In this document: positions 1 through 9,340 of the stretch, piece by piece | Position numbering within the stretch: the stretch's first letter is position 1 | Layout of the letters: every line of letters begins with the position of its first letter | Source: Burkholderiales bacterium RIFCSPHIGHO2_12_FULL_63_20 | GTDB lineage: Bacteria > Pseudomonadota > Gammaproteobacteria > Burkholderiales > Burkholderiaceae_C | Direction: 5' to 3' | Assembly: GCA_001770775.1 (NCBI GenBank) | Contig: MESA01000033.1 | Span: 80,584 to 144,583 of the forward strand | DNA length: 64,000 nucleotides | Notes under the pieces: generated by a model | The model's database searches: none | Told to the model about the DNA's origin: nothing | What the model saw: the letters and a program-made list of their open reading frames with translations, nothing else | Position numbers and translations under genes: made by a program

Positions 1-27
1 ACTGCTTTGCGATATTCGGACGGAACC

Positions 28-831
28 ATGTGCACCATTTGCGGTTGTGAATCGGCGCAGGCCCATGCGCCTCATGCCCACGGCCATGCTCACCCCCACG
101 AACATGGGCATGAACACACTCATGCACGCGCCCACGATGCAGCGGCTGCGGGCCACACGCACGGCGACATGCACACCCGCGTGCTGCAACTGGAGCAGGA
201 CATCCTGGCTGGCAACCAGCACATGGCCGACCACGTGCGTGCGCACCTGGCCAGTCAGCACACCCTGGCCTTGAACCTAGTGTCCAGCCCCGGCTCAGGC
301 AAGACCACGCTGCTGGTCGAAACCGTCGCGCGCCTAAAGGCGCAGCAACGGCCGGTCGCCGTGATCGAGGGCGATCAGCAGACCAGTTTCGATGCCGAGC
401 GCATCCGTGCCACGGGCGTGCAGGCGGTGCAGATCAACACCGGCAAGGGCTGCCACCTGGATGCCCGCATGGTGCACGATGCCCTGCACGATCTGCCCAC
501 GCTGCCACAGGGCGTGCTGATGATCGAGAACGTGGGCAACCTGGTGTGCCCGGCCGGCTTTGACTTGGGCGAGCATGCCAAGGTGCTGGTGTTTTCCGTT
601 ACCGAAGGAGAAGACAAGCCCCTGAAGTACCCGGACATGTTCCAGGCGGCGGGCCTGATCCTGCTGCACAAGTGCGACCTGTTGCCGCATCTGCGGTTTG
701 ACGTGGCACGAGCGCTGGACTTTGTGCGCCAGGTCAACCCCGACGCCCCGGTGATCCAGCTGTCCAGCACCACCGGCGAGGGCTTTGACGCATGGATGCG
801 CTGGATCGACACACAGTGCGCCGCCGCCTGA
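28..831 (+). CDS. hypB: Hydrogenase nickel incorporation GTPase HypB
   Basis: HypB is the GTPase that works with HypA to insert nickel into the [NiFe]-hydrogenase large subunit. The start at ATG 28 gives MCTICGC, the N-terminal cysteine motif typical of HypB; a TTG seven codons upstream is less likely. A His-rich stretch (about residues 13-46) is a probable nickel store. The GTPase core shows the P-loop GSGKT (89-93), a [12 protein letters not shown] switch region and [14 protein letters not shown] with its metal-binding Cys. The G4 position reads HKCD rather than NKxD. At 267 residues the length is ordinary for a His-rich HypB. It is the first gene visible in the operon, and its end overlaps hypF by 40 bases. 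The operon promoter lies left of the window. Confidence 0.95.
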   Translation: MCTICGCESAQAHAPHAHGHAHPHEHGHEHTHARAHDAAAAGHTHGDMHTRVLQLEQDILAGNQHMADHVRAHLASQHTLALNLVSSPGSGKTTLLVETVARLKAQQRPVAVIEGDQQTSFDAERIRATGVQAVQINTGKGCHLDARMVHDALHDLPTLPQGVLMIENVGNLVCPAGFDLGEHAKVLVFSVTEGEDKPLKYPDMFQAAGLILLHKCDLLPHLRFDVARALDFVRQVNPDAPVIQLSSTTGEGFDAWMRWIDTQCAAA

Positions 832-3296
832 TCCTGCGCGGACAGGTTCAGGGCGTGGGCTGCCGGCCCTGGGTCTGTCAGCAGGCCCGTGCGCTGGGGG
901 TGCGGGGCTGGGTGCGCAACACGGTGGAAGGCGTCGAGTTGCTGGTCGAGGGGGCCGCGGGCGATGTGACCCGTTTGGTAGCACGCCTGCCTCAGTTGCC
1001 TGCACCAGGGCGGGTTGACGAACTGGTGGACATGGAGGCGGACGCTCCGGGGGGCGTGCCTACTTCTAACGGCGCGTTCGCCATCCTGCCCAGCCCGACT
1101 GAGCACTCGCCCACACCCCTGCATGCCCTGCTCGGCGCCGATCTGGCCGTGTGCGACACCTGCTTGACCGAACTGTTCGACCCCACAAACCGACGCTGGC
1201 TTCATCCTTTCATCCACTGCCCGCAGTGCGGGCCGCGCTACACCGTGACGCGGCGCCTGCCGTTCGACCGGGCGAACACGTCCCTGGCCGATTTTGACCT
1301 GTGCCCGCGCTGCGAAGCAGAGATGCATGACCCGCACGACCGGCGTTTCCACGACCAGACCCAGGCCTGCCCGGACTGTGGGGCACGTCTGTCGCTGTTT
1401 CTTTCAAGCGGCGAGGCGGTACAAGGTGATGCCATCGCGCAGACGTGGGCCTTGGTGGCACGTGGTGGCATCGTGGCGCTGCAGGGCGTGGGCGGTTTTC
1501 ACCTGTGTTGCGACGCACGCCAACCGGAGGCGGTGGCGCGCCTGCGCCGCCTCAAGCGGCGCCCGACCAAGCCTTTGGCGGTGATGGCAGCGAACGTGGC
1601 GTCCCTGCGGGACTGGCTTGACGTGTCGCCGGATGAGGCGCGCTGGCTGACGTCTCCAGAGCGGCCCATCGTGTTGCTGAACCAGCGGCTGCAGCGGGCA
1701 GCAGCCTGTCCTGGTTTGGCCCCGCATCTGCACACCCTGGGCGTGATGTTGCCCTACACGCCGGTCCACCACTTGCTGTTTCACGAAGCCGCCGGGCGAC
1801 CGGTGGGAACCGAATGGCTACACGCTGAGCAGCCCACCTGGCTGGTGATGACCAGTGGCAATGCGCCGGGCGAGCCCCTGGTGATCGACCACGACCACGC
1901 GTGGCGAGAACTGGCCCCGCTGGCCGACGCCCTGTTGTTGCACGACCGGGCCATCACCGCCCGCAACGATGATTCGGTGCTGCGCGTGCGCCCGGATGGC
2001 AGCGCCTGCTGGCTGCGCCGGGGGCGGGGGTATGCGCCGCTGCCTTTGTCCTGGCCTGCGCGACAAGACGCATCCTCTCCCACCGTGCTGGCGCTCGGCG
2101 GTGAACTCAAGGCCACGCTGTGCCTGAGCACGCCCCACGTCTCCGGTGGCACGCAGGTCTTCGTGTCACCCCATGTGGGCAACCTCGACAACGCTGGTAC
2201 CCGCATGGCCTTTGACGCCTTGGCCCAGCAATGGCCTGTTTGGCGTCAGGTGCGCCCCACCGCCCTGGCCTGCGATCTGCACCCCGATTTCTACAGCAGC
2301 CGACTCGCCGCCGAGTGGGCAGGTCAAGCCGATCTTCCTCTGATACCCGTCCAACACCACCACGCCCACATCGCCGCCGTGCTGGCCGAGCACGCGCACG
2401 ATCCGGCCAGCCTGCAACCGGTGATCGGCCTGGCGCTGGACGGTCACGGCCTGGGCAGTGACGGACAGGCCTGGGGGGGCGAACTGCTGCGGGTGCACCG
2501 CGACCAATGCCAGCGTCTGGGCCACCTACATCCGCTGCCCCTGCCGGGTGGGGAGCGCGCCGCCCGCGAGCCCTGGCGCTTGGGCATCGCCCTGCTGCAC
2601 ACCCTGGGCCGTGGTGATGAAATTGCCGCCCGCTTTGCCGACCAGCCTAGCGCGGCCGGGCTGCAATCCTGGCTGGCACAAGCCCACGCCAAGACCGCGC
2701 CTGCATCCTCTCTCACGGCGCTGCCGCACAGCACCAGCCTGGGCCGCCTGTTCGATGCCGCCGCCGGCGTGCTGCGCGTGCTCGATCGCTCCGGCCACGA
2801 GGGCGATGCGGCCATGCGCCTGGAAAGCCTGGCGGCCCGATCTGTCGTGCGCCTGCCCGTGCCAACGGCCCCCACCTTCTCCCCCTTGCCCACCTCCGGG
2901 CCGACCTCCGCACCATCGGCGCTGTCGACCCCATCGGTCCTGGACTGGCGCCCCCTGATGCACTGGCTGTGCGACCAAGCCACAGCCTCGCATGTCGCCA
3001 CCAGCCCGGCCACACAGGTGGCCGACGCCGCCGCTGTGTTCCACCTCACCCTGGCGCGCGACCTGGCCGCCTGGGCCACCCAGGCCTGCGTGCAGCACGA
3101 CATCGACACCGTCGTGCTCATCGGTGGCTGCCTCGCCAACCGCCTGCTCGACGACGCCTTGACACAGCATTTGCACGCCGCTGGTCTGCGCGTCTGGCGC
3201 GCCAGCCACTATCCTTGTGGTGATGGTGGCTTGAGCCTGGGTCAGGCCTGGGTCGCCCACCACCGCCTCACCACCCCCGTGTCCCTCACCGCTTGA
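792..3296 (+). CDS. hypF: Carbamoyltransferase HypF
   Basis: HypF uses carbamoyl phosphate and ATP to carbamoylate the C-terminal Cys of HypE, the first step in making the CN ligands of the hydrogenase iron. The order of domains is: acylphosphatase-like region ([12 protein letters not shown], Cys where Phe is usual), two zinc-finger units (CDTC...CPQC and CPRC...CPDC), a YrdC-like region and a Kae1-like C-terminal domain with HHHAH and [14 protein letters not shown] 792 follows a GAGG motif and gives about the same lead-in before the acylphosphatase motif as E. coli HypF; GTG 816 is an alternative. At 834 residues it is longer than the usual roughly 750-780, partly because of a Pro/Thr/Ser-rich insert near residues 690-715. 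Confidence 0.95.
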   Translation: MDALDRHTVRRRLILRGQVQGVGCRPWVCQQARALGVRGWVRNTVEGVELLVEGAAGDVTRLVARLPQLPAPGRVDELVDMEADAPGGVPTSNGAFAILPSPTEHSPTPLHALLGADLAVCDTCLTELFDPTNRRWLHPFIHCPQCGPRYTVTRRLPFDRANTSLADFDLCPRCEAEMHDPHDRRFHDQTQACPDCGARLSLFLSSGEAVQGDAIAQTWALVARGGIVALQGVGGFHLCCDARQPEAVARLRRLKRRPTKPLAVMAANVASLRDWLDVSPDEARWLTSPERPIVLLNQRLQRAAACPGLAPHLHTLGVMLPYTPVHHLLFHEAAGRPVGTEWLHAEQPTWLVMTSGNAPGEPLVIDHDHAWRELAPLADALLLHDRAITARNDDSVLRVRPDGSACWLRRGRGYAPLPLSWPARQDASSPTVLALGGELKATLCLSTPHVSGGTQVFVSPHVGNLDNAGTRMAFDALAQQWPVWRQVRPTALACDLHPDFYSSRLAAEWAGQADLPLIPVQHHHAHIAAVLAEHAHDPASLQPVIGLALDGHGLGSDGQAWGGELLRVHRDQCQRLGHLHPLPLPGGERAAREPWRLGIALLHTLGRGDEIAARFADQPSAAGLQSWLAQAHAKTAPASSLTALPHSTSLGRLFDAAAGVLRVLDRSGHEGDAAMRLESLAARSVVRLPVPTAPTFSPLPTSGPTSAPSALSTPSVLDWRPLMHWLCDQATASHVATSPATQVADAAAVFHLTLARDLAAWATQACVQHDIDTVVLIGGCLANRLLDDALTQHLHAAGLRVWRASHYPCGDGGLSLGQAWVAHHRLTTPVSLTA

Positions 3297-3306
3297 CGCC
3301 CCCACC

Positions 3307-3558
3307 ATGTGCCTCGCCTTGCCCGCTTGTGTGATCTCCCTGGACGCCACCGGCCAGTCCGGTCAGGTCGACCTGGGCGGCGTGCGCAAAACCGTGTCCT
3401 TTGCCTTGCTGGACGAAGTGGCCGTGGGAGACCACGTGATCGTGCACGTGGGCTATGCGCTCAGCCGACTGGACCCGGACGAAGCCGCCCAGACCCTGGC
3501 CTTGTTCGCCGACCTGGCCGCCCACCACGCGCAAGCGTCATCGGAGGGCGGCGCATGA
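3307..3558 (+). CDS. hypC: Hydrogenase maturation chaperone HypC
   Basis: HypC is a small chaperone that, with HypD, carries the Fe(CN)2CO unit and hands it to the large-subunit precursor. The 83-residue protein begins MCLALPACVISLD; Cys2, exposed after Met removal, is the known iron-binding residue of the family, and the MCLxxP start is its signature. The rest forms the usual small beta-barrel pattern (VDLGGVRKTVSFALLDE, GDHVIVHVGYAL). It begins 10 bases after hypF and its stop overlaps the hypD start in ATGA, implying translational coupling to its partner. Confidence 0.95.
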   Translation: MCLALPACVISLDATGQSGQVDLGGVRKTVSFALLDEVAVGDHVIVHVGYALSRLDPDEAAQTLALFADLAAHHAQASSEGGA

Positions 3559-4739
3559 AATACGTCAGCGAGTTCCGCGACCCCACCCTGGCACGCCACC
3601 TGGCCCAGAAGCTGGCCGATGCGGCCCAGCCCGGTCGCAGCTATCGCTTCATGGAATTCTGCGGCGGCCACACCCACGCCCTGGCGCGCTACGGCGTGCT
3701 CGATCTGCTGCCGCCGCAAATCCAGATGATCCACGGCCCCGGTTGCCCCGTATGCGTGCTGCCCATTGGCCGCATCGACATGGCGATTGAACTCGCAAGC
3801 CGCCCCGGCGTGATCCTGGCCAGCTATGGCGACACCCTGCGTGTGCCGGCGTCCGGGCAGCTCAGCCTGATCCGCGCCCGCGCCCAGGGTGCCGATGTGC
3901 GCATCGTCTATGCCGTGGACGACGCCCTCGCGCTGGCCCGTGCCCACCCCGATCGCGACGTCGTCTTCCTGGCCATCGGCTTCGAGACCACCACCCCGCC
4001 CACCGCCGTGGCCTTGCAAACTGCCCAGCGCGAAGACCTGGGCAACTTCAGCGTGCTGTGCAACCACGTGCTCACGCCCGCGGCCATGCACGCCATCCTC
4101 GACCAGCCCGAGCCCGTGCCGCTCGACGGTCTGGTCGGCCCCGCCCACGTGTCCACCATCATCGGCACCCAGCCCTACGAGGTCTTCGCCTCGCGCTACC
4201 ACCTGCCCGTGGTCATCGCCGGCTTCGAACCGCTGGACATGATGCAGGCCATCCTGATGCTGGTGCAGCAGGTCAACGAGGGCCGCGCCGAAGTCGAAAA
4301 CGAGTTCACCCGCGCTGTGAGCCACCAGGGCAACACCCGTGCTCAAGCCCTGGTGCACGAGGTGTTCGAACTGCGCGACGACTTTGCCTGGCGCGGTCTG
4401 GACCGCATCCCCCACAGCGCCCTGCGCCTGCGACCCGCCTACGCCCGCTTCGATGCCGAGCTGCGCTTCGGCCTGCACGACCGCAGCGTGCCGGACCACC
4501 CGCAATGCCTGTGCGGCCCCATCCTGCGCGGCCAGCGCCAGCCGGTGGACTGCAAGCTCTTCGGCACCGTCTGCACCCCCGACAACCCCATGGGCGCCTG
4601 CATGGTCAGCTCGGAGGGCGCCTGCGCGGCTCACTACGCCTACGGCCGTCACCGAGCGCCCACGGCCAACACCGAGGCCAGTACACCCACCTCAGGCCCG
4701 CCCACCTCTGCAGCCACCACCGAGCCCCACATCCCATGA
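3555..4739 (+). CDS. hypD: Hydrogenase maturation iron-sulfur protein HypD
   Basis: HypD is the [4Fe-4S] scaffold on which the Fe(CN)2CO group is assembled with HypC and HypE. Family motifs are clear: MEFCGGHTHA with Cys36, GPGCPVC around residues 62-68, IGFETTTPPTA, and a C-terminal Cys set in CLCGPILRG...CKLFGTVC that binds the cluster. ATG 3555 overlaps the hypC stop. The 394-residue product has a Thr/Pro/Ala-rich tail beyond the last conserved block, slightly longer than typical HypD (about 360-380). The stop overlaps the hypE start. Confidence 0.95.
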   Translation: MKYVSEFRDPTLARHLAQKLADAAQPGRSYRFMEFCGGHTHALARYGVLDLLPPQIQMIHGPGCPVCVLPIGRIDMAIELASRPGVILASYGDTLRVPASGQLSLIRARAQGADVRIVYAVDDALALARAHPDRDVVFLAIGFETTTPPTAVALQTAQREDLGNFSVLCNHVLTPAAMHAILDQPEPVPLDGLVGPAHVSTIIGTQPYEVFASRYHLPVVIAGFEPLDMMQAILMLVQQVNEGRAEVENEFTRAVSHQGNTRAQALVHEVFELRDDFAWRGLDRIPHSALRLRPAYARFDAELRFGLHDRSVPDHPQCLCGPILRGQRQPVDCKLFGTVCTPDNPMGACMVSSEGACAAHYAYGRHRAPTANTEASTPTSGPPTSAATTEPHIP

Positions 4740-5833
4740 GCCTCGCCAAACCAGGCTACGTGCGCCCTCTTGACCTCAAACAAGGCCGCATCGACCTCAC
4801 CCACGGCGCAGGTGGCCGGGCCAGCCACCAACTCGTCCAGGAGGTGTTCCACCCCGCGTTCGCCCGCACCTGGACCCATTTGCAACACCAGAACGGCCAG
4901 CCCTGGCAACCCGGCAGCGACGACGGCACCGTGCTGCCCATGCCCGACCACCTGCCCGCAGGACACCGGCTGGTGCTCTCCACCGACGCGCACGTCGTCT
5001 CCCCGCTGTTCTTTCCCGGCGGAGACATCGGCCAGCTCGCTGTCCACGGCACGGTCAATGACCTGGCCATGATGGGCGCCACCCCGCTGCACCTGACGGT
5101 GAGCCTCATCCTCGAAGAAGGCCTGCCGCTGGCCGACCTGGTGCGCATCGCACGCTCCATGTCCGACGCGGCGTGCGAAGCCGGCGTGGCCATCGTCACC
5201 GGCGACACCAAGGTGGTCGAGCGCGGCAAGGGCGACGGCGCCTACATCAGCACGGCCGGCCTCGGTTGGGTCGCCGCCGGTGTGCGCTTGTCTGGCACCA
5301 ACGCCCAGGTGGGCGACGCCATCGTGCTGTCCGGCCCCATTGGCGAACACGGGCTGGCCGTGCTCAGCCAGCGCGAAGGTCTGCAGTTCGACTCACCCAT
5401 CACCTCCGACACGGCCCCCTTGAACGGCCTGGTGCACGCCATGCTGCGCAGCGGCGCACGCCTGCGCGTCTTGCGCGACCCCACGCGCGGCGGCGTGGCC
5501 ACCAGCCTCAACGAGATCGCCGCCGCCTCGGGCGTGGGCATGATGCTCGACGAGGCCACCATCCCCCTGCCCCCTGCCGTGCAAGGCGCGTGCGAGCTGA
5601 TGGGGCTCGACCCGCTCTACCTCGCCAACGAAGGCAAACTGCTGGCCCTGTGCCACCCTGATGACATCGACACCCTGCTGACCGCCATGCGCGCTCACCC
5701 GCTGGGCCGCCAGGCCTGCTGTATTGGCACCGTCACCGAAGACCCCCATCATTTCGTGCAGATGCGCACCGCCTTCGGCGGTTGTCGTATGCTGGACTGG
5801 TTGATGGGTGACCCTCTGCCTCGCATCTGCTGA
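4736..5833 (+). CDS. hypE: Carbamoyl dehydratase HypE
   Basis: HypE is an ATP-dependent dehydratase that turns the carbamoyl group received from HypF into a thiocyanate, the cyanide donor for the iron centre. The protein (365 residues) starts just before DLTHGAGGRASHQLV, has the AIRS-type ATP-binding core (GDDGT-like SDDGTVLPMP, DPTRGGVATSLNEIA), and ends in PRIC, the invariant C-terminal Cys that is carbamoylated. The start at 4736 is fixed by the ATGA overlap with hypD. It completes the hypBFCDE set in the same order as the maturation pathway needs. Confidence 0.96.
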   Translation: MSLAKPGYVRPLDLKQGRIDLTHGAGGRASHQLVQEVFHPAFARTWTHLQHQNGQPWQPGSDDGTVLPMPDHLPAGHRLVLSTDAHVVSPLFFPGGDIGQLAVHGTVNDLAMMGATPLHLTVSLILEEGLPLADLVRIARSMSDAACEAGVAIVTGDTKVVERGKGDGAYISTAGLGWVAAGVRLSGTNAQVGDAIVLSGPIGEHGLAVLSQREGLQFDSPITSDTAPLNGLVHAMLRSGARLRVLRDPTRGGVATSLNEIAAASGVGMMLDEATIPLPPAVQGACELMGLDPLYLANEGKLLALCHPDDIDTLLTAMRAHPLGRQACCIGTVTEDPHHFVQMRTAFGGCRMLDWLMGDPLPRIC

Positions 5834-5879
5834 GCACGCGCCACACGGTTCACCCGCCACCCCACACAGGAGCGCAGCC

Positions 5880-6233
5880 ATGGCCATCACACATGCCACT
5901 TCAGGAGACTTGGTCTCCACCCTGCCCTTGGGTCCAGCCCTCAAGAACACCCCCAGCCACGCCCTCGTCAAAGGACGTGATCTGGAGGTCATCCGGCTGG
6001 TGCTCCAGGCTGGCAAGGCCATGCCACCGCATGAGGTGTCGGGCGAAGTGACCGTGCTGTGCCTGGAGGGTCGCATCGAGTTGACCGTGCCCCAGGGCGT
6101 GCGCACCATGCAAGCCGGTGACCACGTCTACCTTGATGCTGGCGAACCTCACGGCCTGCGTGCCCTGGAAGATGCCTCGGCCCTCGTCACCATCAGCCTG
6201 GCGGGCGCTCCCGGCCAAACCTCGCTCACCTGA
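5880..6233 (+). CDS. Small single-domain cupin protein
   Basis: A 117-residue cupin placed between hypE and hoxF. Seen: the AGGAG ribosome-binding site at 5867-5872, then a protein with cupin-like glycine turns and metal-type residues (PPHEVSGEVTVLCLEGRIELT followed by AGDHVYLDAGEPHGLRALED). It lies 46 bases after hypE and 13 before hoxF, so it is almost surely co-transcribed. Function unknown. Possible roles, all inference: metal or small-molecule binding linked to hydrogenase maturation, or protection of the enzyme. It is not one of the standard hyp or hox proteins. Confidence 0.85.
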   Translation: MAITHATSGDLVSTLPLGPALKNTPSHALVKGRDLEVIRLVLQAGKAMPPHEVSGEVTVLCLEGRIELTVPQGVRTMQAGDHVYLDAGEPHGLRALEDASALVTISLAGAPGQTSLT

Positions 6234-6246
6234 CGCCTGCCTGACC

Positions 6247-8007
6247 ATGTCTGCGCATTTGGACGACCTGCTCCACCATTGGCCTGCCAGCCCGCAGAAC
6301 CTGCTGCAGGTGCTGCGCGCCATCCAGGCCCGCTTTGGCCACATCCCGCCCGACGCCGTGGAAGCCCTCGTGCAGCAATGGGGCCTGAGCTACACGGCCA
6401 TCCGCAGCGTGGTGAGCTTCTACCATTTCCTCAGCTTCGAGCCGCGTGGCCGCTACACGGTCTATGTCAGCGACAGCGTCACCGACCGCATGCTGGGCAA
6501 CGAGGCCTTGATCGCCCAGCTCTGCCAGAGACTGGGCGTGGCCGAAGGCGTCACCCGCCCCGATGGCCTGGTGTCCGTGCACCGCACCGCCTGCACCGGC
6601 CTGTGCGACCAGGGCCCTGCCGGCCTCGTCAACGGCCGCCCACTGGTGACGTTGACTCCCCGCCGCATCGACGAGATCGCCGACCTGATCCTGCTTGAGA
6701 CCCCGCTGGACGCCTGGCCGGCCGACTTCTTTGCTGTACACAACCCCGTCTGGCGTCACACGCTCACGCTGAGCCACCCTATCCCCCCAGGTGCAGGCAT
6801 TCAGGCCATGCGCAGCCGTGGCGCTGAGGGCATGATCGCCACCCTGCAAACCGCCGGCTTGCGCGGCCGGGGCGGCGCGGGCTTTGCCACCTGGCAGAAG
6901 TGGCAGGCCTGCCGCAACGCCCCCGGCCCGCGCGCCATCACCTGCAATGCCGACGAGGGCGAGCCCGGCACCTTCAAAGACCGCATGCTGCTGATGCAAT
7001 GGGCCCACGAAGTCTTCGAAGGCATGACCATTGCCGCGCTGACCGTCGGCGCCACCCAAGGCTTCCTCTACCTGCGCGGCGAGTACGAATTCATCGCCCC
7101 GCACCTGCGCGATGTGCTGGCCCAACGCCGCGCCCAAGGCCTGCTCGGCACCAATGTGGCCGGCAGCGGCCAGGCCTTCGAGATCGCCCTGCACCTGGGC
7201 GCCGGAGCCTACGTTTGCGGCGAAGAAACCGCGTTGATCGAATCGGTGGAAGGCAAACGCGGCATCCCCCGCACCCGCCCACCCTTCCCCGTCGACCGTG
7301 GCTACCTGGGTCTGCCCACCGTCAACAACAACGTCGAAACCTTCGTGCAGGTGGCCCAGATTGCCGTGCACGGAGGCGAATGGTTCGCCGCACATGGCAC
7401 GGAGAAGTCCCGCGGCACCCGCATCCTCAGTGTCTCGGGCGACGTGGCCCGTCCCGGCCTGTATGAAATCCCCTGGGGCGTGACCGTGGCAGAAGTCCTG
7501 CAAGACGCCGGCGCACACGACGTGCAGGCCGTGTTGGTCGGTGGCCCCTCGGGCAAGCTGATCGACGCCAGCCAGTTGCAGCGCCAGATCAGCTTCGAAG
7601 ACCTGCCCACCGGCGGCGCCTTCACCGTCTTCAACCACAGCCGTGACATGCTGGATGTGGCCCGGCAGTACACCCACTTCTTCGCCCACGAGTCCTGCGG
7701 CTTCTGCACGCCCTGCCGCGTCGGCTGCGTGCAACTGGTCGACACCGCCGACCGCCTGATGAGCGGCCACGCCGGCCCACACGACCTGGAACGCCTGCGT
7801 GACACCGGCGCCCTCATGCAACGCCTGAGCCACTGCGGCCTGGGCCAGACCGCCGCCCACCCCTTGCTCGACGTGCTGGCCCACTTCCCCGAACAGGTCG
7901 AGCGCCGCCTGGTGCCCGATCTGCACGCCTTTGACCTGGACGCCGCCTGCGTGGACATGGGCCACCTGCCCGCCCACGCCCCTCACCGCACGGACACCCC
8001 CGCATGA
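6247..8007 (+). CDS. hoxF: NAD-reducing hydrogenase diaphorase subunit HoxF
   Basis: HoxF carries FMN and the NAD site and transfers electrons from the hydrogenase module to NAD+. It is a NuoE-NuoF type fusion of 586 residues. The N-terminal NuoE-like part keeps only one Cys pair (CTGLC); the first pair is replaced in SDSVTDRMLGN. The NuoF-like part has GRGGAGFATW (FMN/NAD), CNADEGEPGTFKDR, GAGAYVCGEETALIES and the [4Fe-4S] motif ESCGFCTPCRVG with a distal Cys in HCGLG. The fusion takes the place of a separate HoxE, as in the Cupriavidus-type soluble hydrogenase. ATG 6247 starts the conserved N-terminus; the stop overlaps hoxU. Confidence 0.95.
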   Translation: MSAHLDDLLHHWPASPQNLLQVLRAIQARFGHIPPDAVEALVQQWGLSYTAIRSVVSFYHFLSFEPRGRYTVYVSDSVTDRMLGNEALIAQLCQRLGVAEGVTRPDGLVSVHRTACTGLCDQGPAGLVNGRPLVTLTPRRIDEIADLILLETPLDAWPADFFAVHNPVWRHTLTLSHPIPPGAGIQAMRSRGAEGMIATLQTAGLRGRGGAGFATWQKWQACRNAPGPRAITCNADEGEPGTFKDRMLLMQWAHEVFEGMTIAALTVGATQGFLYLRGEYEFIAPHLRDVLAQRRAQGLLGTNVAGSGQAFEIALHLGAGAYVCGEETALIESVEGKRGIPRTRPPFPVDRGYLGLPTVNNNVETFVQVAQIAVHGGEWFAAHGTEKSRGTRILSVSGDVARPGLYEIPWGVTVAEVLQDAGAHDVQAVLVGGPSGKLIDASQLQRQISFEDLPTGGAFTVFNHSRDMLDVARQYTHFFAHESCGFCTPCRVGCVQLVDTADRLMSGHAGPHDLERLRDTGALMQRLSHCGLGQTAAHPLLDVLAHFPEQVERRLVPDLHAFDLDAACVDMGHLPAHAPHRTDTPA

Positions 8008-8765
8008 GCGCGCCCGACACCCCCATGACCACCCCCGAGGTCTCGTCAGCGACCCCGCCCCTGGCCAAGCCCGACACCTTCCTGCTGGACGGCCGCGCCA
8101 TCCCCTTCACGCCCGGCCAGACCCTGATGCAGGCCGCGCAGGCCGCTGGTGTGTACATCCCGCACCTGTGCCACCACGCCGACTTCGACCCCATCGGCAG
8201 CTGCAAGGTCTGCAGCGTGCGCATCCAGGGCCGCACTGTGGCCTCGTGCACGATGCCCGCACGCGCCGGCCTGGTGGTCGAGTCTGAAACGCCGGAGCTC
8301 CACCACGACCGCCAGCGCCTCACCCAGATGCTGTTCGTGGAAGGCAACCACCACTGCCCCTTCTGCGAGAAAAGCGGTGCCTGCCACCTGCAGGCCGTGG
8401 CCTACCACCTCGACATGCAAGATACGCACTTCGTGCACACCGCCCCGCACCACGAGGTCGATGCCACCCACCCCGACGTCTGGCTCGACCGCAGCCGCTG
8501 CATCCTGTGCGAACTGTGCGTGCGCGCCAGCCGCGAGGTCGATGGCAAAGACGTCTTCGCCATCGGCGGACGCGGCGCCCACACCACCTTGCTCGTCAAC
8601 AGCCCCAGCGGCCAACTGCACGACAGCGACGTGGCCGTGACCGACCGCGCCGTGCACATCTGCCCCGTGGGTGCCCTGATGCCCAAGCGCCAGGGCTTCG
8701 TCATCCCCATCGGCCAGCGCCCCTACGACGCCGCCGACATCGCCCAGCGCCCGGAGGACAGCTGA
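8004..8765 (+). CDS. hoxU: NAD-reducing hydrogenase diaphorase subunit HoxU
   Basis: HoxU is the iron-sulfur subunit that wires HoxF to HoxY, homologous to the N-terminal part of NuoG. Seen in the 253 residues: plant-type [2Fe-2S] ligands (PHLCHHADFDPIGSCKVCSV then a later Cys), the His-Cys region NHHCPFCEKSGACHLQ for the NuoG-type [4Fe-4S], and a further Cys set CILCELCVR...CPVG. ATGA overlap with hoxF and one-base overlap with hoxY mark tight coupling. Confidence 0.95.
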   Translation: MSAPDTPMTTPEVSSATPPLAKPDTFLLDGRAIPFTPGQTLMQAAQAAGVYIPHLCHHADFDPIGSCKVCSVRIQGRTVASCTMPARAGLVVESETPELHHDRQRLTQMLFVEGNHHCPFCEKSGACHLQAVAYHLDMQDTHFVHTAPHHEVDATHPDVWLDRSRCILCELCVRASREVDGKDVFAIGGRGAHTTLLVNSPSGQLHDSDVAVTDRAVHICPVGALMPKRQGFVIPIGQRPYDAADIAQRPEDS

Positions 8766-9334
8766 TGAGCGCCGACGCCCCCAACCACACACCCACGAAG
8801 AAGCTGCGCATCGCCACCTGCTCGCTGGCCGGCTGCTTTGGCTGCCACATGTCCTTCCTGGACGTGGACGAAGCCCTGGCCGACCTGATCGAGCACATCG
8901 AGTTCGACCGCAGCCCGTTCACCGACATCAAGCACGTCAGCGAAGGCGGCGTGGACATCGGCCTGATCGAAGGCGGCCTGTGCAACAAGGAAAACGTCGA
9001 GGTGCTGCGCGAGTTCCGTGCCCGCTGCACCACCCTGGTTGCCGTGGGCGCCTGCGCCATGTACGGCGGCGTGCCCGCCCTGCGCAACGGCATCCCCGTG
9101 TCCGAGCTGGTGGCCGAAGCCTACCTGGGCGACGACCTGCACAACCCGCAAATCCCCAGCGACCCCGAACTGCCCCCGCTGCTCAACAAGGTGCTGCCGC
9201 TGCACGAAGTCGTGCCCATCGACGTGACCCTGGCGGGTTGCCCGCCCCCGGCCGCCGCCTTCCGCGAGCTGATCCTGGCCGCGCTGGCCGAACGCGCCGC
9301 CGTGATCCCCCGCCCCGACCGCCATTTCGACTGA
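8765..9334 (+). CDS. hoxY: NAD-reducing hydrogenase small subunit HoxY
   Basis: HoxY is the small subunit holding the [4Fe-4S] cluster next to the NiFe site. The 189-residue protein has the family motifs ATCSLAGCFGCHMSFLD (proximal cluster Cys pair), VGACAMYGGVPALRNG and LAGCPPP. It is the short, single-cluster type with no Tat signal, so it is a cytoplasmic enzyme and not a membrane uptake hydrogenase. Its ATG shares a base with the hoxU stop. Confidence 0.95.
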   Translation: MSADAPNHTPTKKLRIATCSLAGCFGCHMSFLDVDEALADLIEHIEFDRSPFTDIKHVSEGGVDIGLIEGGLCNKENVEVLREFRARCTTLVAVGACAMYGGVPALRNGIPVSELVAEAYLGDDLHNPQIPSDPELPPLLNKVLPLHEVVPIDVTLAGCPPPAAAFRELILAALAERAAVIPRPDRHFD

Positions 9335-9340
9335 GCCACC

